Assembly (NCBI GenBank): GCA_020310875.1
Contig: CM035437.1
Span: forward strand, 44,970,171 to 45,034,170
DNA length: 64,000 bases
Source of the DNA: Ceratopteris richardii
Taxonomy: Eukaryota > Streptophyta > Polypodiopsida > Polypodiales > Pteridaceae
Reading direction: 5' to 3'
Each line of letters starts with the position of its first letter. Positions within the stretch are counted from its first letter, which is position 1. This document shows, piece after piece, positions 23,257-35,589 of the stretch. The notes under the pieces are model-generated. The model saw nothing but the letters and a program-made list of their open reading frames with translations, was not told the DNA's origin and did not search any database. The translations under genes and the position numbers were made by a program.

Positions 23257-24366
23257 ATGGCTGATCTCAATGCTCAGATTGAGAAGCTCGAAAAAGGAAA
23301 CTACCAACCATGGCGATTTAGAATAAGTAATTTTTTGATGGGGAAAGGTTTGTGGGGACTTGTGAGTGGTGGAGAGCCAAAACCCTACATAGATGAGGTA
23401 AATCCAACCAATAAAAGGGTCATTTTCATTTTATCTCAGCATATTAGCAACTCTATGGTAGGGCATATTCAAGATTTGGATACATCGAAGAAGGTGTGGG
23501 AGTGCTTGGAGAGATTGTACTCAACCTCCACAAAAGCTAGAAAAATTCAGCTCAAGAATGAGCTAAATAATCTTAGGAAAAGCCCCTCTCAAGGTGCTAA
23601 TGATTACATATTAAAGGTTAAAGAGCTTGCAGATGCACTAGGGTCAATCGGTTGTGCCCTAGATGATGACGATCTTGTCGCCCACACCCTAAATGGACTT
23701 AGGGATGAGGAAAATTGGAGGGCTTTCACAACTTCAGTGTATGTAAGGGGCTCTCTTCCTGATTTTGATCAACTAATCACTCTCATGGTGATAGAGGAGA
23801 TGAACCTTGGTGGTCATAATGCCAAGGATAGCCAAGGGCAATTGTTGTATGCAGGTAGAGGAAGAGGAAGACACAATCGAGGTGCTACAAGAGGAAGAGG
23901 AAAATATCAAAGCAACCAAGGAGGTCAAGGACAACAAGAAAATGCAGGTCAAAGAGGTGGAAGAGCCACAAATAGAGGAAGAGGTGCAAGATTTGGTGGA
24001 AGAGGACAACCCACTTCAAATGGATGCTTTGTATGCGGTAAGCCCGATCGTTTTGCAAATCAATGCTATCATAGAGCTCAAAGACAAGGAAATCAAAGCA
24101 ACAACAACAATTATAGAGGGCAACGTAATTATGCAAACACATCATCCAACCAAGGGAATGAGTATTTACTTGCCATGAGGTATGGTGAAGATACAACTCA
24201 AGCTAGTCAAGATGTATGGTATGTAGACAGTGGATGTAGCAATCATATGTCATGTCGAAAGGATCTTTTTAGTAATTTGCAGGTCCCAAAGCATCAAGGG
24301 GATGTGGAAACAGGTGATAACTCAGAGCATACCATTCAACATGTGGGAGATATCAGCTTGGAATGA
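23257..24366 (+). CDS. Copia-4 Gag plus start of protease
   Basis: A 369-codon frame from ATG 23257. NYQPWRFRISNFLMGKGLWG starts the UBN2/DUF4219 Gag core, followed by SQGANDYILKVKELADALGS. Then comes an Arg/Gly-rich RNA-binding region (RGRGRHNRGATRGRGK, about residues 198-250). The zinc knuckle CFVCGKPDRFANQC has Arg where the His ligand belongs (usually GHFANQC), so zinc binding is probably weakened. The protease active site WYVDSGCSNHMS (about 24222-24255) looks intact. The frame stops at 24364; protease sequence (ITKNLISVGQMVEKGYQVS) continues in another frame to about 24480. Confidence 0.9.
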   Translation: MADLNAQIEKLEKGNYQPWRFRISNFLMGKGLWGLVSGGEPKPYIDEVNPTNKRVIFILSQHISNSMVGHIQDLDTSKKVWECLERLYSTSTKARKIQLKNELNNLRKSPSQGANDYILKVKELADALGSIGCALDDDDLVAHTLNGLRDEENWRAFTTSVYVRGSLPDFDQLITLMVIEEMNLGGHNAKDSQGQLLYAGRGRGRHNRGATRGRGKYQSNQGGQGQQENAGQRGGRATNRGRGARFGGRGQPTSNGCFVCGKPDRFANQCYHRAQRQGNQSNNNNYRGQRNYANTSSNQGNEYLLAMRYGEDTTQASQDVWYVDSGCSNHMSCRKDLFSNLQVPKHQGDVETGDNSEHTIQHVGDISLE

Positions 24367-24545
24367 AATCAAAGAGCAAAGTGCTTATCAGAGGTATTAC
24401 ATGTCCCTATTATTACGAAAAACTTGATTTCGGTAGGCCAAATGGTAGAAAAAGGCTATCAAGTTAGTTCAATGAAAGAGGATGTTTTGTTGAGGATCCA
24501 AGGGTAGGTTTCAAGCTCATTGCAAAAGGAAAGAAGCAAGGGAGA

Positions 24546-26960
24546 ATGTTCACAATGGCCAGAAAAAAGCCACACCATTCAATGTATGTCACATATGGAG
24601 ACAAGAGGATAGCAGATTTGGATCTATGGCATAAACGAATAGGTCACATCAACCTACAAAAGCTCAAGGACATGCAAAGGAGGAGCTTGGTAAGAGGCCT
24701 ACCAAATTTTACATCTAAAATGTTGCATGAAATTTGTGTAGCTTTCCAACAAGGAAAACAATCAAGGTTGCCCTTCAAGAAGAGTACATATGTAAGTGCA
24801 AATGTTTTAGACCTCATTCACACGGATGTTTGGGGTCCAACAAGAGAAGCATCCCTTGCTAGAAATAGGTATTTTGTAACCTTCATTGATGAATTTTCAA
24901 GGAAAGTGTGGTTGTATTGCATTAGAAACAAATCGGATGTGTTCCACTACTTCAAGAAATTCAAAGCAGAGGTGGAGAAGGAATCTGGCAAGTTTATCAA
25001 AACTTTGAGATCCGATGGAGGGGGAGAGTACTTCTCCCATGAATTTTTTGAATTTTTGCAGGTCAATGGCATCAAAAGACAATTTACATGCAGGTATACC
25101 CCTCAACAAAATGGGGTAGCAGAGAGAAAGAACAGAGACATAGCAGAGGTAGCAAGGTGTATGCTCAACGAAATGAATATGCCGCATTGTTATTGGGGAG
25201 AGGCTACATATACAACCACATACATCATGAATAGATGTCCTACATCAGGTATACATCATCTAACCCCTAAGGAAGCATGGAGTGGAAGAAAACCTTGCAT
25301 TTCACATCTTAGAATCTTTGGTTGTATATGCTATGTACATGTACCTCAAGAGTTGAGGTTAAAGTTAGATGCCAAATCTGAAAGGTGTATTTTTTCGGGA
25401 TATTCTATGGAACAAAAGGGGTATAAATGCTATAATCCCATCACCAAGGAGCTGAAGGTAAGTAGGGATGTTGTCTTTGATGAATTGAAGCCTTGGTATG
25501 CATGCACGAGTCCATTGCAGGTTGAAGACATAGGTGAGATAGATTTGAAGAATGATGATAGAGTTCAAGAAAGCATGGATTTAAGTGGTCCAAGCAACTC
25601 ATGCAACACAAGGGCACCCTCACCATGGAGTGGAAGGCTTAGGGAAAGAGAGATCAGCTCTGAAGAAAGCAAAGTCAAAGGCAAAGAGAAGATTTCAATT
25701 GAAGAAGGAAGCTATGTGGACGAGAGCATGTTGGAAGATGAAGAGATAGAAGAAATTCAAACTCCAAGAGTGGCGAAACAAAGAAAGAAGATGGCAACCA
25801 CACCTAAAGGAAGTGAAAGAAGGTCTTCAAGAGTAAGATATCCAATACAAAGGTTAACATATGATAATTTCATTGCAAAGCATTATGCATACATGACTCA
25901 GGTAATCAAGGACAAAGAACCAACTAGTTATGAAGAAGCTAAGGATTGCAAGGAATGGCAAGAGGCAATGAAGGAAGAGCTCAAAGCACTTGATGAGAAC
26001 CATACTTGGAGCTTGGTACCAGCTCAAGAAGGCATGAAGGTGATAGGTAATAAGTGGGTTTACAAAATTAAAAGAAATTCAGATGGTTCCATTGCTAGGT
26101 ACAAAGCAAGGTTGGTGGCGAAAGGCTTCTCCCAAAGCTATGGGATAGATTATGATGAAACTTTCAGCCCCGTAGCCAAGATGCCAACAATTAGGACTTT
26201 GATTGCAGTGGCCATATCAAGGAAATGGATCTTATATCAGTTGGATGTGAAGAATGCCTTCCTCAATGGAGAGCTTGAAGAAGTAGTCTACATGAGCCAA
26301 CCTCAAGGATTTGCTAGTATGAGGTACCCAAATCATGTTTGCAAGATAAGGAAAGCATTATATGGACTAAAGCAAGCCCCAAGGACCTGGAATCAGAGGT
26401 TAGTGGATTATTTATCAAGTTGTGGATACAAAGAAAGTGTTGCAAATCCATCACTTTACATGAAGAAGCAAGGAGACAAGACGGTATACATATGCATCTA
26501 TGTGGACGATTTGATCATCACAGGAAGTGATATTGCAGGTATTAAAGATATCAAATCAAAGCTAGGAAAGGAGTTCAAGATATCTGATCTTGGAACACTA
26601 AAATACTTCTTGGGAATAGAGGTAATCTATGCACACAATGGCATCTTCTTGATTCAAAGAAAATACTTGTTGGATGTGCTATACAGGTGTGGTATGAGTG
26701 GTTGTAAGCCACTTTCTCAGCCCATGGAGCCCAATACAAAGTTGGTTGCAGGTCAAGGAGAGGTTATACAAGATATTACATTATATAGAAGCATAATTGG
26801 TTCATTAATTTATGCTACATTCACTAGACCTGATCTTGCATATGTAGTAGGTGTTCTCTCTCAATTTTTGCATGCACCTACTCATGATCATCTTATGGCA
26901 GCAAGAAAGGTGCTTCGATACATCAAGCACACCATCAACCAAGGTCTTTTACTCATATGA
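24546..26960 (+). CDS. Copia-4 Pol: integrase and reverse transcriptase
   Basis: An 804-codon uninterrupted frame. GAG-pre/HHCC finger LWHKRIGHINLQKLKDM with CVAFQQGKQ, where the last Cys pair is broken (usually CEACQ.GKQ). The integrase core has HTDVWGPT (Asp), LRSDGGGEYFS (Asp) and YTPQQNGVAERKNRDIAEVA (Glu). RT from about residue 460: [74 protein letters not shown], and CIYVDDLIITGSD (intact YVDD, about 26500). A Ser/Glu/Lys-rich linker (residues 330-440) separates the two enzymes. Normal Copia pol would run on into RNase H, which follows after stops. Confidence 0.93.
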   Translation: MFTMARKKPHHSMYVTYGDKRIADLDLWHKRIGHINLQKLKDMQRRSLVRGLPNFTSKMLHEICVAFQQGKQSRLPFKKSTYVSANVLDLIHTDVWGPTREASLARNRYFVTFIDEFSRKVWLYCIRNKSDVFHYFKKFKAEVEKESGKFIKTLRSDGGGEYFSHEFFEFLQVNGIKRQFTCRYTPQQNGVAERKNRDIAEVARCMLNEMNMPHCYWGEATYTTTYIMNRCPTSGIHHLTPKEAWSGRKPCISHLRIFGCICYVHVPQELRLKLDAKSERCIFSGYSMEQKGYKCYNPITKELKVSRDVVFDELKPWYACTSPLQVEDIGEIDLKNDDRVQESMDLSGPSNSCNTRAPSPWSGRLREREISSEESKVKGKEKISIEEGSYVDESMLEDEEIEEIQTPRVAKQRKKMATTPKGSERRSSRVRYPIQRLTYDNFIAKHYAYMTQVIKDKEPTSYEEAKDCKEWQEAMKEELKALDENHTWSLVPAQEGMKVIGNKWVYKIKRNSDGSIARYKARLVAKGFSQSYGIDYDETFSPVAKMPTIRTLIAVAISRKWILYQLDVKNAFLNGELEEVVYMSQPQGFASMRYPNHVCKIRKALYGLKQAPRTWNQRLVDYLSSCGYKESVANPSLYMKKQGDKTVYICIYVDDLIITGSDIAGIKDIKSKLGKEFKISDLGTLKYFLGIEVIYAHNGIFLIQRKYLLDVLYRCGMSGCKPLSQPMEPNTKLVAGQGEVIQDITLYRSIIGSLIYATFTRPDLAYVVGVLSQFLHAPTHDHLMAARKVLRYIKHTINQGLLLI

Positions 26961-27441
26961 TGTTGATCTAAGTGTCAAAGGATAAAGTGATGCTGATTGG
27001 GCAGGTAGCAAGGATGATCGAAGGAGTACATCGGGTTATGTTTTCATGATAGGTACAAAAGTGATATCTTGGAGCTCTAAGAAGCAACCCATTGTTGCTC
27101 TTTCATCCACAGAGGCTGAGTACAGAGGTTTAGCATTAGCTACATGCGAGCTATTATGGCTTAAGAAGCTACTTAAGGACTTGGAAGTGGAAGTGGAGGA
27201 GTTTCCTCTTTATGGAGACAACATTTCAAGCATCTACCTAGCTAACAATCCCATGTTTCATGCAAGAAGCAAGCACATAGAGGTTCATTACCACTTCATT
27301 AGAGAAAAGGTGATGGCAAAGGAGTTAGATATAAGGTATGTGAACACTAAAGTGCAGGTTGAAGACATGATGAAAAAGTTTCTTGAAGGTACAAAGCTTG
27401 GAGGATTCAAGGAAGCAATCAACATAAGAGACATAGGCTGA
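26961..27441 (+). pseudogene. Copia-4 RNase H
   Basis: After a frame change at about 26958 and a stop in [66 protein letters not shown] and [20 protein letters not shown], ending [15 protein letters not shown] and a stop at 27441. The catalytic Asp/Glu of the Copia RNase H (SDADWAG, TEAEY, DN) are present. Confidence 0.9.
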
Positions 27442-27463
27442 AGCAACGAAGGAAAAAGACTTG

Positions 27464-27477
27464 AGCTTGAGGGGGAG
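27464..27477 (+). promoter_or_regulatory. Copia-4 polypurine tract
   Basis: GCTTGAGGGGGAG abutting the 3' LTR. Confidence 0.85.
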
Positions 27478-28274
27478 TGTTGAAAGTTTTTCAAGCTCAA
27501 GAGTGTGGGAACATGCCCCAAATTGAACCTTCCACATCATCCACAATCAAAGGAGGCTGATTTCCACGAGTTGGAGGCATCAAATTATGCCCATAATGGA
27601 AAGAAGTTGATTAGAGAAGATTTAGCTCACTTCTTGATGTGATTGGACCTCACTTTTGACATGTATATGTTTTTGATTGGTTAAAGAGGTTAATATGTGG
27701 TCTTTAAAATCTCTAATGAGTTGTATTATGACTTAGAGTCATGGAAATACGTGCCCAAGCTGCCCCCTTGCTTAAGCACACCCCCTACTAGCTGTTCTCT
27801 GCATATTTTGCAAAAATTTCACTTTTACACACTCTATCTATCTAGATGTTTTCGGTAGACCCCCCGGTCTTGTAGTTGTTGTTTCTCCTTCATCCGGAAT
27901 CCATTTGCAATGATTTGTGTATTGTTGGAGAGCTTATAAGTTCTACTTTGTCTGGTATAAGTCTCGGGTTTAGTGCCTGCACATGTGCAAAGAAATGTCG
28001 AGAACAGTTTGTCTAGCTAGCTCATACTTTGTGAAGAGATCAAGTTATCTGTTTTGTTGCAGCTGGTTGAGACATCATCCACTGTCCAAATGGAGTGCTT
28101 TTGCTCTCATTTGAAAGATCTTAAAGTCTTATTTAAGCCTGCAAAATTTCATTATCAGTCTCTGCATATACTCAGAGAAACTCAGAAATACAGAGCCTAT
28201 GTCTGAAAAATTTCAGGATCCTAAGAGGGTTCATTTGCTTTTGTTGTGCACATAGGAGTGTTTATCCTCCAACA
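27478..28274 (+). repeat. Copia-4 3' LTR
   Basis: 797 bp, TGTTGAAAGTTTTTC to ATCCTCCAACA, followed by AGTGT. Confidence 0.92.
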
Positions 28275-28278
28275 AGTG

Positions 28279-28529
28279 TGTCAGTGCATGGGTTGAAGAA
28301 AGTATGTGCCTTATGGATGGCCTTGTAATGTGGCCCTATGCATGCATACTCAAAAAATGCATTGGAAGAAGTGTGGTGCGAAAAGTGGAGGTCTTGAGAT
28401 GAGTTCTCAAGGGTATGCTGCTGAAGAGGTTAATCTATCATGGTTATGGTGTTGCCAAAGTAAGGATTCTTACCATGGTGAATGGTCAATCAATATTTAT
28501 CTCTTTGTGTTATACATCCATCATTGTGA
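28279..28529. other. spacer beyond Copia-4
   Basis: No gene recognised. GTGGCCCTATGCATGCATACTC... near 28330 resembles GTGGCCCTATATTAATGCATAC near 29190, an imperfect direct repeat of about 50 bp flanking the Argonaute fragment. Confidence 0.5.
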
Positions 28530-29067
28530 TCAACCATGGGCTGGTATATCGTTGTCAATGAATGCCCTTGTTGATGGTCCACTAATGAGAGTCTTCAAGC
28601 ACTTGGTCCTCTCCCCTCTCTTCATAGCAACATTTTCCAAATACTGAGAATTGAATTTCTTTATATTCCTTGACAAACAACATTGGGTAACTACACCAAG
28701 CTTAGTTTCACATATTCTCTTTAGCTCACCATAAGCAAGAGTCTTCTCACCTAGTATACATACAAGGATTTGGAGGGTACCAGAACTGCCCCTTGGAGAT
28801 ATCTCCTTGGGTGCTCTCATACATGCAGTACTTAAGCATCACTCAAGTTGCAGACCTTCAAGCTCTTCCCTCCTACCATGGTAAGGGGAAACAATAGTTT
28901 TGGATGCCATGTTCATGCCAAGTTCTAGACATCTACCAGATAAGGCAACAATAATATCATCTGCTAGCCGAGACACACTTCTATCCAAACTGATAAAGGC
29001 CCAGTTACAATGATTCCACCTTCAACTAAGCATGACTCATTCATGTTCCATGAGCCAAACCTGGGAA

Positions 29068-29077
<10 letters not shown>
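28530..29077 (-). pseudogene. Argonaute MID-PIWI fragment
   Basis: Host-gene-derived and unrelated to the surrounding transposons. The minus strand reads PRFGSWNMNESCLVEGG (like AGO P..GQWNM.NK..V.GG), then after a one-base shift RWNHCNWAFISLDRSVSR (like VN.W.CI.FSR.V) and LSGRCLELGMNM. Past a TGA, SSGTLQILVCILGEK is followed by YGELKRICETKLGVVTQCCL, almost the textbook AGO1-type [20 protein letters not shown]. It ends with NSQYLENVAMK and RAFIDNDIPAHG, where I.GADVTHP is expected, so the first catalytic Asp is lost. No intron is seen across the segment. A CT microsatellite begins at its 5' edge. It is degraded, not a working slicer. Confidence 0.88.

Positions 29078-29098
<21 letters not shown>
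29070..29098. repeat. (CT)n microsatellite
   Basis: About 14 CT units at the 5' limit of the Argonaute similarity. Confidence 0.95.
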
Positions 29099-29358
29099 AA
29101 CAATGTCACCAAACAAGAAGTATGTACATACGTAAAATGTGTCTCATGTGCCTGGGATTCTCAAATGTGTCTATGCACGGCCGTGTGATGTGGCCCTATA
29201 TTAATGCATACTTAGGAAATGCATGACCTGAATGGTGCAAAAGACAAGGTTATGCCATATGCACATGGTTGTCGCACGTTGAGGCTTCTAATGGTACTTG
29301 GGGGCGTTGATGCAAGCTATACTTAGAGGTTTCCATTGGACCTCGAGATGACAACTGA

Positions 29359-30935
29359 TCATTCCTCCTTATAGGGATCCATTTGAGAACCATGTTCAAC
29401 TACGTAGAGATCACCTTGGGCTTCTTCATCTTCAGATGGTTTCTTAAATTCTATATCCCATGTGGTTGGTTCTTTGGTTCTGTGAGGGCTACTAGTGCTT
29501 TTGGCTTCCATACCCATACCATTGTTGCTAGTCTTCTGACTCTTGTTGAAGAGGTGAGTTGGTTTGCTTTTGGTCTTGGTGTTTGGTTTTGACCCTTGCC
29601 TCACCTTGGCTTCTTTGTTGAGTCTTTTCTCATGTGGGAGAGCATAGGTTGTTGTGTATGTAAGAGCTTCTTCGGTACCCATATTTGTAATTGTCCTTGT
29701 TGAACTGCAGCGTCGATGCCTTATGGTTGAGCTTGTACTAGTTTCTTTGTTCATCTTCTGGCCCGATTGGCTTGCTTGGATGGGAATTGTGGGGGCAAGG
29801 CCGATGGTTGTCCTCCTTTTTGTACCCAGATCTACTTCATGCCCGGAACTACTTCCTTGTTGAATGGTGTCTTTCTATTTGATATAGCAGTTGTCTTGAA
29901 CTGTTGTGCTTGCCTTTGTGGTGGAACTACTATGGCTGCATTAGTCTTTGAAGAAGAAGAGGGATCCACTCGCCTTTGAGCCTGTTCTTCCATGATTGAC
30001 TCCTTCTGCATCATAGAGCTTTTGACACATACAACATCTTCTTCTATAAGATTAGTCTTAGAAGAACTAAGAGAATGTGTGACACGTGGATTTGTGAGCA
30101 TGCACTTCTCTAATTCTAATGTAATGCATTGTTGATGTACCCAAACTTGAAGAAGTTGACTTTTTAGGTTTAAGTTGACTACATGGTCATAGATCCAATC
30201 TTGACCCAAGACAAGTGGTGCCATAAGATCCTCATCTTGACACACTAGCATTTTAAATCTCATTGGAACATCTTGAAGATAGATGGGAAGCTCTACCTCT
30301 CCCAAACAAGGGGTTTCCACACCTCCCAATCCTATGAGATAGGTTTCTATGGGATTGATGTTCAATTGCAAGGCTTGGCAGTATGAAAGTCTAACTGCAC
30401 TAGTTGTTGCACCTGAGTCAATCAATGCTCTCACAGGCCTTACATTCTCTCCGTGTCCTACCTCTAAGGTCACAAAGGGATGTCGGCCAATTATTCAAGA
30501 AGCAATTGCACCTAATCTTTGGCACATAGCCATGTGATATTGTGGGGCCTCAGGATTGACATCTAGGCCTAGTCGCCTTAACTTATTTTTCCTAATGTGA
30601 TCTCTAGCCTCTACCTGTGCTTCTTCTCTAACCCTTATCTCTTCTTCTTTTTGCTTCTTAGCAATGTTGAGTCTCCTTAGCATATCCTCTATCAGAGGTT
30701 CTTGATATAGCTAGACTCGACAACCACTAATATAGTTTGGCACAATGTCACCCTCTAGAGTGGTCAATTGAAGTGCACCACTAGTGGAAATTCTATTAAT
30801 GATCATGGGTCTAGATCCTCTTTTTTCAAATTTATGAGCATGTTATTTGAGTGTATAAACCAACACTAGGTCGCGTTCTTTCAATCCTTTATCCTTGATG
30901 TGTGAATCAAAATAAGCCTTTGAAGGGATGATATT
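29359..30935 (-). pseudogene. Gypsy-3: integrase C-terminus followed by retropepsin-like domain
   Basis: One minus-strand reading frame from about 30925 to 29832, broken only by three stops (TAA, TAG, TGA). First LKERDLVLVYTLK, KFEKRGSRPMIINRIS and GALQLTTLEGDIVPNYISG, resembling the integrase C-terminal (GPY/F-type) module. Then the linker MLRRLNIAKKQKEEEIRVRE with a basic/acidic helix. Then an aspartic protease: RALIDSGATTSAVRLSYCQA (DSGA active site, about 30400), GLGGVETPCLGEVELPIYL and LVLGQDWIYDHVVN (hydrophobic flap-to-C-terminal signature). In Ty3/Gypsy elements protease normally precedes RT. A further Lys/Thr/Ser-rich frame (29359-29754) follows. No RT or LTR was found. Confidence 0.7.
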
Positions 30936-31081
30936 GATAATCACAAGGTACTAACCCCTCTACCCATGATGCCTCTTCAGATACATCAAATCATGCTGAT
31001 GATCATGATGATGTGGATGATCATGATCAGGGGGTGATTCAGATGATTGGCACTATTTACATTGTATGTATTATGTACATT

Positions 31082-31309
<228 letters not shown>

Positions 31310-31465
31310 TTATGTTTTTAATTGTGTCTATAGTATGAGTTCATAATTTTATTAACTTTAGAGTGTCTATTAAATTAGTTTATTTTATTGAAGTGAAGTA
31401 TGTGATTGAAATGTACTAATGATTTTTATTACAATTTATATTTAACATGTGACTCATTAATTTAA

Positions 31466-33236
<1,771 letters not shown>

Positions 33237-35080
33237 TTCCCCGATATTAATTGAAGAAGTCCCTTTTGATGCTTCAAAAGATGTTTGCTCCACAGCAAGA
33301 TTCCATGCTTTCTCCTTGTGTTGAGGTTGAGAATGAAGAAGGCACACTCTTTTCTTCTCTTGGTATTTCCATGGCCTTTTAATATTCCTCAAAAAGGAAA
33401 AACTATATATTTCATCATATATGTTTGTTTGCTTCCTTGAAAGAATTACCAAAGAAAATCTAGACAAAAGTGGTGAGCTAAAATAATCGTCCATGTATTG
33501 GATGTGCAAATGAATGGGAATCAACCCCATAGATCTTACAAGAGACTATAAAAATCACTTCTTAAAATGCATCATATACTTATCTCAAATGAGAGCAGAA
33601 AGAAAGTTTAAATGAACCCACGATGCAGCTCGTGAAATGGGAAATATCCTTTGATTGAAAGAGATCCCACGCATGCTTGGATGATCCACGTATGAGCGTT
33701 CATATCGCACATAGGCAGTAAACTAACATCTTTGAGTAGTATAAGAAGATAAAGAAAGATTTATTCTTTCATCTGAAGCAAAGAAGAGAGAACTCATCTT
33801 TGCTCCCTTTTAGACTGTGACTCAAGCGGTTCTCCTGGCTGCTTATACCTAATAGGCTTCTTGCATCCGTGTGCATATTGAGAGGCTTAAATGCATCAAC
33901 GATCCCCTCTTTGGGGGGTGGACAGATGCCATTTTTTATATCTCCTAAAGATGAGTTTGAAGGTCTCAACAATATCTCAAGGACTTCATAAAAGACCCAT
34001 CAAAACCCAACGAATGATAAAGGGCTCGTGCAATACTGTCGATTGGACAAGGGATCAAGCCTAGCTCTAAGAGTAAGATTTTCTCTCATATCAATGTTGC
34101 ATAATAGCAAACTACTAAAGACTACCTAGCAAGGCCACCATGGCAAGAGAGAGCACATTTCCACCCATCCAACTCCACACATGTATATACCTCTAGACCA
34201 AGGGGCTTTGTGTTCTTGGGTTTGGCCAAGTGTCCCGCCAAGTATCCCTCATGTGGAAACTTTCCCAAGGGTGACCACATGCCTTCCAATTTCCCAAGGT
34301 CTATCACATGGCTTCTAAATTGAATGAGGATTCTTCTCTCATGTACACCCCAAGCTGGCACTTAGAGAAGCTTCTCCCAAGACTAAAGTTCCCACACCTT
34401 AGGATAAATCAAGCCTAAGGTTCACAACCATTCAACTGGGAGCTCATATGAATAAATATCCCAAGGGTTCAACCCAAAGGTTCAAGCATGTTCCAAGGTT
34501 AAATAAAGGGCTGAACCAAGGCAAATATACATCACATTATAACCTTCATAATCCATATATTTATGCTTTTGAACCCATGAGTTATACAATCATAACCTTG
34601 TCCTAGTATGACTTATTGGGCCAGTTCATCACCCTTATAGACTAGGAGTTTCACATGTATCTGGGTCTTTACCAAATGCATGGGAAGTGTGACTTCACCA
34701 ATGGATGGGTTTTGAGTACCTCCTAAGCCTATTAAGTAGGCTTTAGTTAGTTTTATTTTGGTCTTCAATATCTATATAAGAGACAATCTTACTACATAAG
34801 CTACATAACATATGTCTATCAAAAATTTGATCTTTTACCAATATACATAAGCTACATAGTTGTGGAGAATGCCCTAATTCAACAATATACAAGGTCTTTT
34901 ATCTTTGGATGTCTTTGCATTGTAGTGTATCTAGCACATGTTCATGGCAATGAGATGTGGTTCAAACAATGAATCCATTGAGATTTCACGATGAACCTTA
35001 GAGTGGATGTTTGAACCTATGTGTCTCAAAAGTAATCGTTTCTTACAAATATGCTATATGCTTTGATGTGTTATTCTTCT
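33237..35080. other. no gene recognised
   Basis: No recognisable domain on either strand. Short frames (for example 33222-33530 and 33769-33972, minus) have no family resemblance. The last few hundred bases may belong to the 3' LTR of Copia-5. Confidence 0.4.
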
Positions 35081-35086
35081 TGTTTT

Positions 35087-35446
35087 CTATATAATGCCAC
35101 TTATTAATTGCCTGAGAATGTATGTAGTTAGGGGTTCTTGGTAGAGCTTAATGAAGTGGTGCAATGGTGATGTACCACAATGGATTCTCCTTTGCGAGAG
35201 ATATGCAATGATGTCCTCAATGTAGAGAACCAAGCTCTTGATGCCAAACACAGTACTCCACATGAGACCGACAAAATTTGCAAAAACACGCCATACATAG
35301 AAGCACAAACTCATATTTTCTAGGTTTCACAACTGCGTTTGAACTTCAAGTCTATGGTTGACCAATCCATTATATGTTATATTACTAAACATATACAAAA
35401 GTGTTCGATGGCCATTTGGCATTTCACATCGACACTAACGGTAACA
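35087..35446 (-). repeat. probable Copia-5 3' LTR (inner edge only)
   Basis: On the minus strand CTTTAGTGGAGGAT (35447-35460, PPT-like) is followed by TGTTACCGTTAGTGTCG, a plausible LTR start at 35446. The outer end is not determined and no partner LTR exists in the window. Confidence 0.45.
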
Positions 35447-35589
35447 ATCCTCCACTAAAGGCCAATATGGCCAAAGTGAATAGGGGAGAAAAAATAAAGA
35501 ATGATAAAGAATGCTTGAGTGTAAGTATACAAGCTATATATCCCACTTGATGGGCATGTTACATAGTGTACATGTAACTATGTAAGATC

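Larger units (their letters stand above)
22213..28274 (+). mobile_element. Copia-4: nearly complete Copia element
   Basis: 6.06 kb, LTRs 22213-23012 and 27478-28274, target duplication AGTGT on both sides (22208-22212, 28275-28279), PBS, gag, protease, integrase, RT, RNase H and PPT all in order. The LTRs differ at about 30 of 800 positions by eye (about 96% identity). Only a few breaks separate it from an open gag-pol: a frame break at 24366-24545 and stops around 26958-26990. This is the most complete Copia here. Confidence 0.95.

Noticed and set aside
28306..28647. 113-codon plus-strand frame beside Copia-4
   Set aside because: Overlaps the Argonaute pseudogene on the opposite strand and has no similarity of its own.
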